From Bacteroides zhangwenhongii (GTDB lineage Bacteria > Bacteroidota > Bacteroidia > Bacteroidales > Bacteroidaceae), in the NCBI RefSeq assembly GCF_009193325.2, contig NZ_CP059856.1:2604001-2668000 (forward strand): a stretch of DNA of 64,000 bases, read 5' to 3'. Under the pieces are notes generated by a model. That model saw only the letters and a program-made list of their open reading frames with translations. It made no database searches and had not been told where the DNA came from. This document shows positions 45,557 to 54,037 of the stretch, in pieces (position 1 is the stretch's first letter; every line of letters begins with the position of its first letter). The position numbers and the translations under genes were made by a program.

Positions 45557-47656
45557 ATGGAAAGATTATTAATAACATTGATACTAATTTGCAGCATGAG
45601 TAATATAATAAATGCCCAGAATCCTTTCTTCGGGCAGTACTTGACACCGCACGAAACCGTGCCTTTTGACCGTATAAAAACCGAGCACTATGAACCTGCT
45701 ATTCTTGAAGGAATCAAGCAACAAAATGCAGAAATAAATGCTATCATACATAACCCGGAAAAAGCAGACTTCCGAAATACAATAGAAGCTTTCGAACAAT
45801 CTGGAGAGTTACTGGACAGAGTTACCGCCGTGTTCGGCAATATGCTCAGTGCGGAAACCAACGATGACCTGCAAGCATTGGCGCAAAAAATAATGCCGCT
45901 ACTCAGCGAGCATAGTAACAATATCACGCTGAACGAAAAACTCTTTGCACGTGTAAAAGAGGTATACAACCAAAAAGAAAACTTACAGCTCAATCCGGAA
46001 GAAAGTAAGTTGTTGGAAAATGCCTATAACAGCTTCGTCCGTCACGGTGCTAATCTGGAAGGAGAAGCACGTGAAGAATACCGTCGGTTAACCACCGAGT
46101 TAAGTAAGTTGACACTGACTTTCAGTGAGAACAACTTAAAAGAAACAAATCGCTACCAAATGCTGTTGACGAAAAAAGAAAGTCTTGCCGGACTTCCCGA
46201 AATTATTGTGGAAGCAGCTGCCGAAACAGCGAAAAGCGAAGATAAAGAAGGATGGGCATTTACCCTTCACGCGCCAAGTTATGTTCCTTTTATGACCTAT
46301 GCCGACAACCGTGATTTACGGCAGAGGTTATACATGGCGTACAATACAAAATGTACGCATGACAACGAATTCAACAATATCGAGATCGTAAAAAAAATAG
46401 CAAATACGCGCATGAAAATAGCGCAATTGCTAGGTTACAAGGATTATGCGGAATATACGCTCGTAAAACGGATGGCCGAAAACAGCGAGTCTGTATACAA
46501 GCTGCTTAACCAACTGTTGGAAGCATACACACCTACCGCACAACAGGAATACAAAGAGGTACAGGAGTTGGCACGTAAAGAGCAAGGAGAGGATTTTGTC
46601 TTAATGCCGTGGGACTGGAGTTATTACTCCAACAAGCTGAAAGATAAGAAATTCAATATCAACGAAGAAATGCTTCGCCCCTACTTCGAACTCGAACAGG
46701 TAAAGAAAGGAGTATTCGGACTTGCAGAAAGGTTATATGGAATAACTTTCCGCAAAAACACGGAGATTCCTGTCTACCATAAAGATGTAGAGGCTTTTGA
46801 AGTATTCGATAAAGACGGGAAATTCCTGGCTGTCCTGTATACTGACTTCCATCCGCGTCTAGGAAAACGTGCCGGAGCTTGGATGACCAGCTACAAAGAT
46901 CAATGGATAGATAAGCAAACCGGTGAAAACAGCCGTCCGCACGTATCCGTTGTTATGAACTTCACCAAACCGACCGAAAACAAGCCTGCCCTGCTGACTT
47001 TCAATGAAGTAGAGACATTCCTTCATGAGTTCGGGCATAGCCTGCACGGTATGTTTGCCAACTCTACCTATAAGAGTTTGAGCGGAACCAATGTATATTG
47101 GGACTTCGTGGAATTGCCTTCACAAATCATGGAGAATTTTGCCATAGAAAAGGACTTCCTAAATACATTCGCCCGCCATTATCAGACAGGTGAAGCCCTG
47201 CCTGATGATTTAATAAAACGATTGGTAGACGCTTCAAATTTTAATGTAGCATACGCTTGTTTGCGACAGGTAAGTTTCGGTCTGCTCGATATGGCATGGT
47301 ATACCCGCAATACAGCCTTTGAAGGGGATGTGAAAGCCTACGAGCAGGAAGCCTGGAAAAAGGCGCAGATATTGCCGGTCATCGAAGAAGCTTGCATGAG
47401 TACACAATTTTCTCATATCTTCGCCGGTGGCTATGCCGCAGGATATTACAGTTATAAATGGGCGGAAGTGTTGGATGCAGATGCATTCTCCCTGTTTAAG
47501 CAGAAAGGAATATTCAATCGCGAAGTTGCCGATTCGTTCCGTTACAACATTCTATCGAAAGGAGGAACGGAGCACCCGATGGTACTTTACAAACGTTTCA
47601 GAGGACAAGAACCGTCTATTGACGCGTTGCTAATCAGAAATGGAATAAAGAAATAA
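45557..47656 (+). CDS. M3-family zinc peptidase (peptidyl-dipeptidase Dcp-like), secreted
   Basis: 699 residues with a signal peptide of ~20 residues (ending IINAQ). The zinc motif HEFGH lies near residue 490 in FLHEFGHSLHGMF, with the downstream Glu ligand in SQIMENFAIEKDFL, and the FAGGYAAGYYSYKWAEVLDAD segment typical of Dcp/OpdA is present. It removes dipeptides from the C terminus of oligopeptides, here in the periplasm. A small lipoprotein gene follows after 9 bp. Confidence 0.93.
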   Translation: MERLLITLILICSMSNIINAQNPFFGQYLTPHETVPFDRIKTEHYEPAILEGIKQQNAEINAIIHNPEKADFRNTIEAFEQSGELLDRVTAVFGNMLSAETNDDLQALAQKIMPLLSEHSNNITLNEKLFARVKEVYNQKENLQLNPEESKLLENAYNSFVRHGANLEGEAREEYRRLTTELSKLTLTFSENNLKETNRYQMLLTKKESLAGLPEIIVEAAAETAKSEDKEGWAFTLHAPSYVPFMTYADNRDLRQRLYMAYNTKCTHDNEFNNIEIVKKIANTRMKIAQLLGYKDYAEYTLVKRMAENSESVYKLLNQLLEAYTPTAQQEYKEVQELARKEQGEDFVLMPWDWSYYSNKLKDKKFNINEEMLRPYFELEQVKKGVFGLAERLYGITFRKNTEIPVYHKDVEAFEVFDKDGKFLAVLYTDFHPRLGKRAGAWMTSYKDQWIDKQTGENSRPHVSVVMNFTKPTENKPALLTFNEVETFLHEFGHSLHGMFANSTYKSLSGTNVYWDFVELPSQIMENFAIEKDFLNTFARHYQTGEALPDDLIKRLVDASNFNVAYACLRQVSFGLLDMAWYTRNTAFEGDVKAYEQEAWKKAQILPVIEEACMSTQFSHIFAGGYAAGYYSYKWAEVLDADAFSLFKQKGIFNREVADSFRYNILSKGGTEHPMVLYKRFRGQEPSIDALLIRNGIKK

Positions 47657-47665
47657 GTATTAACT

Positions 47666-48175
47666 ATGAAAAAGAATATATTTCAAATAATAGGACTATT
47701 ATTATTACTTCCTTTATTTTCAGGATGTAATGATTCGGATGATGTAGCCGCCATATTCACAGGAAAGACTTGGAAGCTAAACTATATCACTGTTGATGGA
47801 GGGCACGAGATGTTCGGCTTTTGGGAAAATGAAGCGGAAAAGAAGAAAAGTATGGATGAACTTAAAAAAAATGGCACATACAATGTTATATTTGAGGGTA
47901 CAACTGAAGATGATCTGATTAGAGGAAACATAAGAGGAAGCGTTATCACTTCGTATCCCCTTGCCGGAACCTGGAGTGCAAACGGCAAAGACAATAAATT
48001 CAAAGCCAATATCACGGAAGGAAAGGACGGAGGTGATAAACTTGCCAAAAATTTTCTGGAAGGTCTCAAGAATGCGACATCTTACGAAGGGGACAGCAAA
48101 AATTTATACCTTTTGTATAAGCCTACCGGAAGTCAGCAGACCTTTCGAATGGTCTTTTACGTTGTTAATCAGTAA
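47666..48175 (+). CDS. Small lipoprotein with lipocalin/META-like beta domain
   Basis: 169 residues. Lipobox LFSGC (Cys21), then a beta-rich domain beginning AIFTGKTWKLNYITVDGG, a pattern seen in lipocalin-like or META/HslJ-like domains; a DUF4847-type label is possible but I am not sure of it. No catalytic motif. It is 9 bp behind the M3 peptidase and 17 bp ahead of the deaminase gene, so it is likely part of the same transcript. Function unknown. Confidence 0.65.
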   Translation: MKKNIFQIIGLLLLLPLFSGCNDSDDVAAIFTGKTWKLNYITVDGGHEMFGFWENEAEKKKSMDELKKNGTYNVIFEGTTEDDLIRGNIRGSVITSYPLAGTWSANGKDNKFKANITEGKDGGDKLAKNFLEGLKNATSYEGDSKNLYLLYKPTGSQQTFRMVFYVVNQ

Positions 48176-48192
48176 CTAATCCGACACACAAT

Positions 48193-48642
48193 ATGGACAC
48201 AGAGAAGAAACAATCAGAACTTGACAAACGTTATATACGTATGGCTAGCATATGGGCGGAGAACTCCTATTGCCAACGCCGCAAAGTAGGAGCTTTAATC
48301 GTCAAGGATAAAATGATTATCTCCGACGGATATAATGGAACGCCTTCCGGTTTTGAGAATGTATGTGAAGATGAAAACAACGTGACAAAGCCGTACGTTC
48401 TGCATGCGGAAGCAAATGCGATCACCAAAATAGCACGTTCAAACAACAGCAGTGACGGTGCAACGATGTATGTCACCGCTTCTCCCTGCATCGAATGTGC
48501 CAAATTAATCATACAGGCAGGTATCAAACGGGTGGTTTACTCGGAGCATTATCGCCTGGAAGATGGAATAGAGTTATTAAAGCGGGCAGGAATCGAAGTT
48601 ATCTATGCAGAACCGGATGAAAAGCCTGCTTCGGACAAATAA
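48193..48642 (+). CDS. Deoxycytidylate (dCMP) deaminase family protein
   Basis: 149 residues. Cytidine/deoxycytidylate deaminase fold with the zinc-binding HAEANAI (His and catalytic Glu) and PCIECAK (two Cys). The additional MASIWAENSYCQRRKVGALIV N-terminal region is typical of dCMP deaminases. It turns dCMP into dUMP, feeding thymidylate synthesis. Co-directional with the lipoprotein upstream and the S41 peptidase downstream (43-bp gap). Confidence 0.92.
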   Translation: MDTEKKQSELDKRYIRMASIWAENSYCQRRKVGALIVKDKMIISDGYNGTPSGFENVCEDENNVTKPYVLHAEANAITKIARSNNSSDGATMYVTASPCIECAKLIIQAGIKRVVYSEHYRLEDGIELLKRAGIEVIYAEPDEKPASDK

Positions 48643-48685
48643 TAAGATGAATAAATAAGACGAACGTTTTAAAAAAGGAATAGAC

Positions 48686-50368
48686 ATGAGTACAAAAAGC
48701 TCTTCACGTTTTACACCTGTCATCATAGCAATCAGCGTGGTAATCGGGATTCTTATCGGCACATTTTATGCCAAACATTTCGCCGGTAACCGTTTGGGTA
48801 TCATCAATGGTTCCTCCAACAAGCTGAACGCACTATTGCGAATCGTAGATGACCAATATGTAGACACTGTAAACATGACCGACCTCGTAGAAAAAGCTAT
48901 GCCGCAGATTCTTGCCGAACTTGACCCGCACTCAACTTATATCCCGGCACAGAACCTCGAAGAAGTCAATTCGGAGTTGGAAGGCAGTTTCAGTGGAATC
49001 GGTATTCAGTTCACCATACAAAATGACACTATTCATGTGAATGCAGTCATTCAGGGAGGTCCTTCTGAAAAAGTGGGACTGATGGCAGGCGACCGTATCG
49101 TCACTGTGGACGACAGTTTATTTGTCGGCAAGAAAGTAACCAATGAACGGGCCATGCGTACCTTGAAAGGGCCGAAAGGTTCTCAAGTGAAATTAGGAAT
49201 CAAACGCATGGGAGAAAAAGAACTGTTGAACTTCAATATCACACGTGGAGATATTCCTCAAAATACTGTAGACGCCGCTTATATGGTGAACGATGATATC
49301 GGCTACATAAAAGTGAGCAAGTTCGGACGTACCACTCATGTAGAGCTGCTCAACGCATTGGCACAGTTGAACCATAAAAAATGCAAGGGGCTGATTATCG
49401 ACCTGCGTGGTAACACCGGAGGATACATGGAAGCAGCTATCCGCATGGTAAACGAATTCTTGCCGGAAGGGAAACTGATAGTATATACGCAAGGCCGTAA
49501 ATATCCCCGTGCAGAAGAATTTGCTAACGGCACAGGCAGTTGCCAGAAAATGCCGCTTGTCGTACTCATTGACGAAGGTTCCGCTTCTGCCAGCGAGATC
49601 TTCACCGGAGCTATTCAGGACAACGATCGGGGAACAGTTATCGGACGACGCTCGTTCGGCAAGGGACTTGTACAGCAACCTATCGACTTCAGTGACGGTT
49701 CCGCTATCCGTCTGACGATTGCCCGCTATTACACTCCGTCCGGACGTTGTATCCAACGCCCATACGAAAGTGGCAAAGACCGGAACTACGAACTGGATTT
49801 ATACAACCGTTATGAGCATGGAGAATTTTTCTCACGCGACAGTATCAAGCAGAATGAAAAAGAACGCTATAATACCAGTCTGGGACGTACCGTATATGGC
49901 GGTGGCGGTATCATGCCGGATATATTCGTACCGCAAGATACTACGGGAGTCACTTCTTACCTTTCTACGGTTATCGGTCGCGGACTGACTATCCAATTTA
50001 CTTTCCAATATACCGACAATAACCGGAAAAAGCTCAGCGAGTACGAGACGGAAGAAGAACTGTTGAATTATCTCCGCCGTCAAGGACTGGTAGAACAGTT
50101 TGTCCGCTTTGCTGACAGTAAGGGAGTGAAAAGAAGAAATATCCTGATCCAAAAGTCGTATAAGCTGTTAGAAAAAAACATTTATGGCAACATCATCTAC
50201 AATATGCTAGGGTTGGAGGCTTATCTTCAGTATTTTAACAAGAGTGACGCCACTGTCAACAAAGGTATTGAAATACTCGAAAAAGGAGAAGCCTTTCCAA
50301 AAGTACCGATAGCTGTAGAAGAGGAAGAACCGACCAATAAAGATGGAAAGAAAAAAGGAACTGCGTAA
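48686..50368 (+). CDS. S41-family C-terminal processing peptidase (CtpA/Tsp type)
   Basis: 560 residues. An N-terminal membrane span (TPVIIAISVVIGILIGTFYA) anchors it with the bulk in the periplasm. A PDZ domain (about 90-175; GLMAGDRIVTVDD) precedes the S41 core with Ser301 (first Ser of SASE in GSASASEIFTG) and Lys326 (RRSFGKGL), the 25-residue spacing of Tsp. A C-terminal helical domain follows. Likely envelope protein quality control or processing. Unlike the S41 protein at 25982 it is a housekeeping form. The next gene overlaps its last 26 bp. Confidence 0.94.
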   Translation: MSTKSSSRFTPVIIAISVVIGILIGTFYAKHFAGNRLGIINGSSNKLNALLRIVDDQYVDTVNMTDLVEKAMPQILAELDPHSTYIPAQNLEEVNSELEGSFSGIGIQFTIQNDTIHVNAVIQGGPSEKVGLMAGDRIVTVDDSLFVGKKVTNERAMRTLKGPKGSQVKLGIKRMGEKELLNFNITRGDIPQNTVDAAYMVNDDIGYIKVSKFGRTTHVELLNALAQLNHKKCKGLIIDLRGNTGGYMEAAIRMVNEFLPEGKLIVYTQGRKYPRAEEFANGTGSCQKMPLVVLIDEGSASASEIFTGAIQDNDRGTVIGRRSFGKGLVQQPIDFSDGSAIRLTIARYYTPSGRCIQRPYESGKDRNYELDLYNRYEHGEFFSRDSIKQNEKERYNTSLGRTVYGGGGIMPDIFVPQDTTGVTSYLSTVIGRGLTIQFTFQYTDNNRKKLSEYETEEELLNYLRRQGLVEQFVRFADSKGVKRRNILIQKSYKLLEKNIYGNIIYNMLGLEAYLQYFNKSDATVNKGIEILEKGEAFPKVPIAVEEEEPTNKDGKKKGTA

Positions 50369-50885
50369 GCATATAGCAACACTGAAGACACATTATAATT
50401 CAGTGTTGCGGAAGTCGCTATCAACCCAAATACTTGCCGCCCTCGAAGCCCATCCGGCTTTTAGGGCGGCAAGCACCGTTTTACTTTACTATTCATTGAA
50501 GGATGAAGTAGATACACATACATTTGTACAAAAATGGAGCAAAAAGAAACGTATTCTACTCCCGGTAGTGGTAGACGATGATTTAGAATTACGGATATAC
50601 ACCGGTCCCGAAGACATGGCAACCGGAAGCTATGGCATAGAAGAACCGACGGGAGAATTATTTACCGATTATGCGACCATAGACTTTATCGCTGTTCCCG
50701 GAGTAGCTTTCGACCTGAAAGGAAACCGTCTGGGACGGGGAAAAGGATATTACGACCGGCTTTTACCACGCATACCATCAGCCTACAAAGCAGGTATCTG
50801 TTTTCCGTTCCAATTAGTAGAAGAAGTTCCTGCGGAATCTTTCGACATCCGCATGGATATAATTATAACCATCAACGAAAAATAA
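50343..50885 (+). CDS. 5-formyltetrahydrofolate cyclo-ligase
   Basis: 180 residues. ATP-dependent conversion of 5-formyl-THF to 5,10-methenyl-THF, a folate salvage step. Typical segments: the basic N-terminal ERKKELRKHIATLK, LYYSLKDEVDTHTF, the substrate loop in FIAVPGVAFDLKGNRLGRGKGYYDRLL and GICFPFQLVEEVP. The start lies inside the end of the S41 peptidase gene (26-bp overlap), implying coupling, and the 3' end overlaps the convergent DciA-like gene by 14 bp. Confidence 0.94.
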   Translation: MERKKELRKHIATLKTHYNSVLRKSLSTQILAALEAHPAFRAASTVLLYYSLKDEVDTHTFVQKWSKKKRILLPVVVDDDLELRIYTGPEDMATGSYGIEEPTGELFTDYATIDFIAVPGVAFDLKGNRLGRGKGYYDRLLPRIPSAYKAGICFPFQLVEEVPAESFDIRMDIIITINEK

Positions 50886-51159
50886 TATTTGTAATAACGG
50901 TAGCCCCCACTTTCGTGTTAAGCGCACGTATCAGCATTTCACGCCCCATCATCAACTCCTGCCGAAGAGCTGCAGAAGTGAGATGCACATACAAAGTCTG
51001 ATTACGGATATAAAGATTGCTGGTATAAGTTGCCGCAGGTCCCAAGATTTTAGGCCAGGCATCCAACAATCTTTGTTCATTCAACGGAGACTCCAAACTC
51101 TCCTGACGAAGAAATTGCTGTATCAGTTTCCCTATCTGTTCAGCGTCATTACGTTTCAT
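50872..51159 (-). CDS. DUF721/DciA-like protein
   Basis: 95 residues with the DUF721 pattern: AEQIGKLIQQFLRQ at the N terminus, LLDAWPKILGP, YIRNQTLYVHLTSAALRQELMM and an RALNTKVG end. DciA proteins load the replicative helicase in bacteria that lack DnaC/DnaI; Bacteroidetes are such a group, so this role is likely but inferred. The ATG overlaps the recF stop by 4 bp, so the two are coupled; both act in DNA replication and repair. Confidence 0.8.
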   Translation of the reverse strand: MKRNDAEQIGKLIQQFLRQESLESPLNEQRLLDAWPKILGPAATYTSNLYIRNQTLYVHLTSAALRQELMMGREMLIRALNTKVGATVITNIIFR

Positions 51160-52265
51160 TGTTCAGCCTCCATTTCGCGAATGATTCCTTTTTCAACAAA
51201 AAACATTTTATAGTCACTGCCCACTTTATACAAAATGCGATCCAGATGTTCCCGATTCGTATCCGTAATAAAGATCTGCCCGAAATTATCTCCGGCAACC
51301 AACTTCACTATCTGCTCCACACGTGAAGCGTCCAGCTTATCAAAGATATCATCCAGCAATAATAGAGGAACGGTCCTTCCGGTACGTTTCAAAAAATCAA
51401 ATTGCGCCAGTTTCAAAGCGACCAGATACGTCTTATTCTGTCCTTGCGAACCTTCTTTCTTGATCGGAAACTCCCCTAAAAGCATATTCAGTTCATCCTT
51501 ATGAATTCCCCGCAAAGAGAAGCCCATAATCTTATCCCGTTCCCGGCTTTGCTTCAATACTTCCAACAAAGAAGCCTCCCGCGCATGGGAATCGTAAGAC
51601 AGTCCAACCTGTTCCTTATCTTGAGAAATGAACGAATAAAAAGACTGGAATATAGGAATAAACTCTTTGATAAACGCCTCACGCTTCTTGAATACAACCT
51701 CACCGGCCTGTGCCATCGTCTCCTCCCACACCAGAAAGAGTTCTTCTTCCACCGGCAGTTCGCTTTTCAGCAAAGTGTTGCGCTGCGTCAATGCTTTATT
51801 ATAACGGATCAATGCATCCAGGTATTCCTTATCATACTGGGAAATCACCACATCCATAAACCGTCGGCGTTCATCACTTCCACCGGCAATCAGTTCTGAG
51901 TCGGCAGGCGACACCATGACCAGAGGCAGGAAACCGATGTGGTCCGAAAAACGGCTGTATTCTTTCTTATTCCTTTTGAATTGTTTCTTCGAACGGCGTT
52001 TCATTCCACAATAAATCTCTTCGGGAGTTCCATCCTCCGCCTCATAGAAACCTTGAATAACAAAGAAGTCCTGTTCATGACGAATATTCTGAGAATCAAT
52101 CGGATTACCGGAGCTCTTACAGAAAGATAAAAAGTACACCGCATCCAACAAGTTGGTCTTTCCCATTCCATTCTGTCCGAAAAAACAGTTCAGTTTAGCG
52201 GAGAATCCCAGCTCCACCTCTTCCAGATTCTTATAATTCAATATGGATATTCGTTTCAGTATCAT
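51156..52265 (-). CDS. recF: DNA replication and repair protein RecF
   Basis: 369 residues of the SMC-like ABC ATPase RecF. Walker A GQNGMGKTNLLDAVYFLS near residue 30, the lever-arm region in the middle, a signature-like SQGQNKTYLVALKLAQ segment and Walker B LLLLDDIFDKLD near residue 300. It acts with RecO and RecR to load RecA at single-strand gaps. Here it is not beside dnaA/dnaN but beside a DciA-like gene. Its divergent neighbour is a TPR membrane protein. Confidence 0.95.
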   Translation of the reverse strand: MILKRISILNYKNLEEVELGFSAKLNCFFGQNGMGKTNLLDAVYFLSFCKSSGNPIDSQNIRHEQDFFVIQGFYEAEDGTPEEIYCGMKRRSKKQFKRNKKEYSRFSDHIGFLPLVMVSPADSELIAGGSDERRRFMDVVISQYDKEYLDALIRYNKALTQRNTLLKSELPVEEELFLVWEETMAQAGEVVFKKREAFIKEFIPIFQSFYSFISQDKEQVGLSYDSHAREASLLEVLKQSRERDKIMGFSLRGIHKDELNMLLGEFPIKKEGSQGQNKTYLVALKLAQFDFLKRTGRTVPLLLLDDIFDKLDASRVEQIVKLVAGDNFGQIFITDTNREHLDRILYKVGSDYKMFFVEKGIIREMEAEQ

Positions 52266-52350
52266 TGTTTACACGTTAATTTGTTCACAAAAGTAGCAAG
52301 ATTTTCGTGGTTTTCGGAGGTAAAATAAAAAAAGATGGCTCTAAATTTCA

Positions 52351-52377
52351 TTTGTAGATATAAAAAAACTAATTTTG
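52351..52377 (+). promoter_or_regulatory. Candidate promoter of the TPR protein gene
   Basis: TTTG at 52351-52354, 15 bp, TAATTTTG at 52370-52377. The spacing is shorter than usual. Confidence 0.45.
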
Positions 52378-52426
52378 CGAGTCGAAATATCAAACAGTGA
52401 ATAATAACAAAAAGAATCATATAAAA

Positions 52427-53110
52427 ATGGCAGAACAAAAAAATCAGAATGAACATCTGAACGTAGAAGATGCACTGACACAATCGGAAGCGTTTCTTAT
52501 CAAGTACAAAAACGCAATCATCGGCGGTGTTGTTGCTGTGATTATTATTGTAGCAGGTTTTATCATGTACAAAAACCTCTATGCTGAACCTCGTGAAGAA
52601 AAAGCACAAGCTGCTCTTTTCAAAGGACAGGAATACTTTGAGCAGGACGCTTTTGAGCAGGCTCTGAACGGTGACAGTATAGGTTATGCCGGTTTCCTGA
52701 AAGTAGCGGATGACTACAGTGGAACAAAAGCCGCTAACTTGGCAAAAGCATACGCAGGTATCTGCTACGCACAACTCGGTAAATATGAAGATGCAGTAAA
52801 GATGCTGGATAGCTTCGATGGAAGCGACCAGATGGTTGCTCCGGCAATCTTGGGTGCTGCCGGCAACTGCTATGCACAACTTGGACAATTGGATAAAGCG
52901 GCTTCTACTCTGCTGTCGGCAGCAGACAAAGCCGACAACAATACACTGAGCCCGATCTTCCTGTTGCAAGCCGGAGAAATCCTGGTAAAACAAGGAAAAT
53001 ATGACGATGCAGTAAACGCTTATACTAAGATTAAGGATAAATATTTCCAGTCTTACCAAGCAATGGACATCGACAAATACATCGAACAAGCTAAATTGAT
53101 GAAAAAATAA
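52427..53110 (+). CDS. Membrane-anchored TPR protein (YfgM-like)
   Basis: 227 residues from MAEQKNQNEHL; an in-frame ATG at 52397 adds ten residues of poor quality. One membrane span near residues 32-52 (AIIGGVVAVIIIVAGFIMY), then tetratricopeptide repeats (AKAYAGICYAQLGKYEDAVKMLD, AAGNCYAQLGQLDKAASTLL and a third near QAGEILVKQGKYDDAVNAY, each quoted in part). The layout resembles YfgM, which has been linked to the Sec translocon and periplasmic chaperones; the precise role here is unknown. Confidence 0.8.
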   Translation: MAEQKNQNEHLNVEDALTQSEAFLIKYKNAIIGGVVAVIIIVAGFIMYKNLYAEPREEKAQAALFKGQEYFEQDAFEQALNGDSIGYAGFLKVADDYSGTKAANLAKAYAGICYAQLGKYEDAVKMLDSFDGSDQMVAPAILGAAGNCYAQLGQLDKAASTLLSAADKADNNTLSPIFLLQAGEILVKQGKYDDAVNAYTKIKDKYFQSYQAMDIDKYIEQAKLMKK

Positions 53111-53132
53111 TAAGGCTCTAAATACCTTATTA
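53108..53132 (+). terminator. Weak hairpin after the TPR gene
   Basis: TAATAAGG (53108-53115) pairs with CCTTATTA (53125-53132); no T run follows, so termination here is uncertain. Confidence 0.3.
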
Positions 53133-53161
53133 TATATAACTAAGTATATTATACTTTTTAG

Positions 53162-53227
53162 ACGCGGATAACGCAGATAACGCGAATTTCAAAATGAACA
53201 AATCCGCATTATCTGCGTTATTTACGT
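53162..53227. repeat. Imperfect 28-bp inverted repeat made of CGCAGATAA-like units before ribH
   Basis: Arms 53162-53189 and 53200-53227 are reverse complements at 23 of 28 positions with a 10-bp loop. Each arm holds about three 9-bp units of the type CGCAGATAA. It resembles the element at 42053-42138 in design though not in exact sequence. It lies between two co-directional genes, so it may be a transcribed hairpin in the ribH leader. Confidence 0.75.
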
Positions 53228-53265
53228 TTAAAAGTCAATCCCCAAAATTCAAATTACTACTTACT

Positions 53266-53760
53266 ATGGCAACAGCTTACCATAATTTATCCGAATACGA
53301 TTTCAACTCCGTTCCGAATGCAGAAAATATGAAATTCGGCATTGTTGTATCTGAATGGAACTTCAATATTACAGGTGCTTTACTGAAAGGAGCGGTCGAT
53401 ACATTAAAAAAACATGGAGCCAAAGATGAAAATATTCTGGTAAAAACCGTACCCGGAAGTTTCGAACTTACCTTTGGCGCTAATCAAATGATGGAAAATT
53501 GTGATATTGACGCAATAATCGCAATAGGTTGCGTAATTAAAGGAGATACTCCGCATTTTGATTACGTTTGCATGGGAGCCACTCAAGGAATTACCGAGTT
53601 AAACGCAACTGGCGATATACCAGTAATTTACGGATTAATTACCACCAATACAATGGAGCAAGCAGAGGATCGTGCCGGTGGTAAGCTGGGTAACAAAGGA
53701 GACGAATGTGCAATTACTGCAATAAAAATGATTGATTTTGTTTGGAGTTTAAATAAATAG
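53266..53760 (+). CDS. ribH: 6,7-dimethyl-8-ribityllumazine synthase
   Basis: 164 residues from [13 protein letters not shown]. Condenses the ribityl-uracil intermediate with dihydroxybutanone phosphate in the penultimate step of riboflavin synthesis. Motifs: [30 protein letters not shown] and [17 protein letters not shown] (catalytic His region). A longer in-frame start at 53194 would translate through the inverted repeat and is rejected. No other riboflavin gene is adjacent. Confidence 0.95.
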   Translation: MATAYHNLSEYDFNSVPNAENMKFGIVVSEWNFNITGALLKGAVDTLKKHGAKDENILVKTVPGSFELTFGANQMMENCDIDAIIAIGCVIKGDTPHFDYVCMGATQGITELNATGDIPVIYGLITTNTMEQAEDRAGGKLGNKGDECAITAIKMIDFVWSLNK

Positions 53761-53771
53761 TTGTATCTTTG
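53741..53771 (+). promoter_or_regulatory. Promoter of the tRNA-Tyr/tRNA-Gly unit
   Basis: TTTG at 53741-53744, a 19-bp spacer and TATCTTTG at 53764-53771: an exact consensus Bacteroides promoter. Its -33 box lies inside the end of ribH. Confidence 0.7.
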
Positions 53772-53812
53772 CACCGCAATTGAGAAACAAACCTCCTCAA
53801 GAGCAAAATAAA

Positions 53813-53895
53813 GGGCAAATACCAGAGTGGCCAAATGGGGCAGACTGTAAATCTGCTGGCTTACGCCTTCGGTGGTTCGAATCCATCTTTGCCCA
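53813..53895 (+). tRNA. tRNA-Tyr (anticodon GTA)
   Basis: 83 nt. Acceptor GGGCAAA (53813-53819) pairs with TTTGCCC (53888-53894), discriminator A at 53895. The anticodon loop CTGTAAA carries GTA at 53847-53849. The long variable arm (GCTTACGCC region) is that of a class II tRNA, as in bacterial tRNA-Tyr. The T loop GGTTCGAATCC is normal. CCA is not encoded. Confidence 0.97.
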
Positions 53896-53903
53896 CAAAA
53901 ATT

Positions 53904-53976
53904 GCGGAAGTAGCTCAGTTGATAGAGCATTAGCCTTCCAAGCTGAGGGTCGCGGGTTTGAGCCCCGTCTTCCGCT
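53904..53976 (+). tRNA. tRNA-Gly (anticodon TCC)
   Basis: 73 nt. Acceptor GCGGAAG (53904-53910) pairs with CTTCCGC (53969-53975), discriminator T at 53976. The D arm contains AGCTCAGTTGATAGAGC, the anticodon loop CTTCCAA carries TCC at 53937-53939, and the T loop reads GGTTTGAGCCC. CCA is not encoded. Only 8 nt after tRNA-Tyr, so the two are one transcript. Confidence 0.97.
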
Positions 53977-53980
53977 CTCT

Positions 53981-54014
53981 AAAGAGAATCTGAGAAATTG
54001 GATTCTCTTTTTTT
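53981..54014 (+). terminator. Terminator of the tRNA unit
   Basis: AAAGAGAATC (53981-53990) pairs with GATTCTCTTT (54001-54010), followed by more T. It ends 24 bp before the GH109 start. Confidence 0.85.
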
Positions 54015-54037
54015 ATATACTTTAGACCACTAAGATT

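Noticed and set aside
52262..53089. 275-residue minus-strand open frame opposite the TPR gene
   Set aside because: Cys/Phe/Ile-rich shadow of a well-supported plus-strand gene; no domain or start signal.
53194..53265. N-terminal extension of ribH
   Set aside because: It would translate an inverted repeat; the internal ATG at 53266 gives the standard lumazine synthase N terminus.
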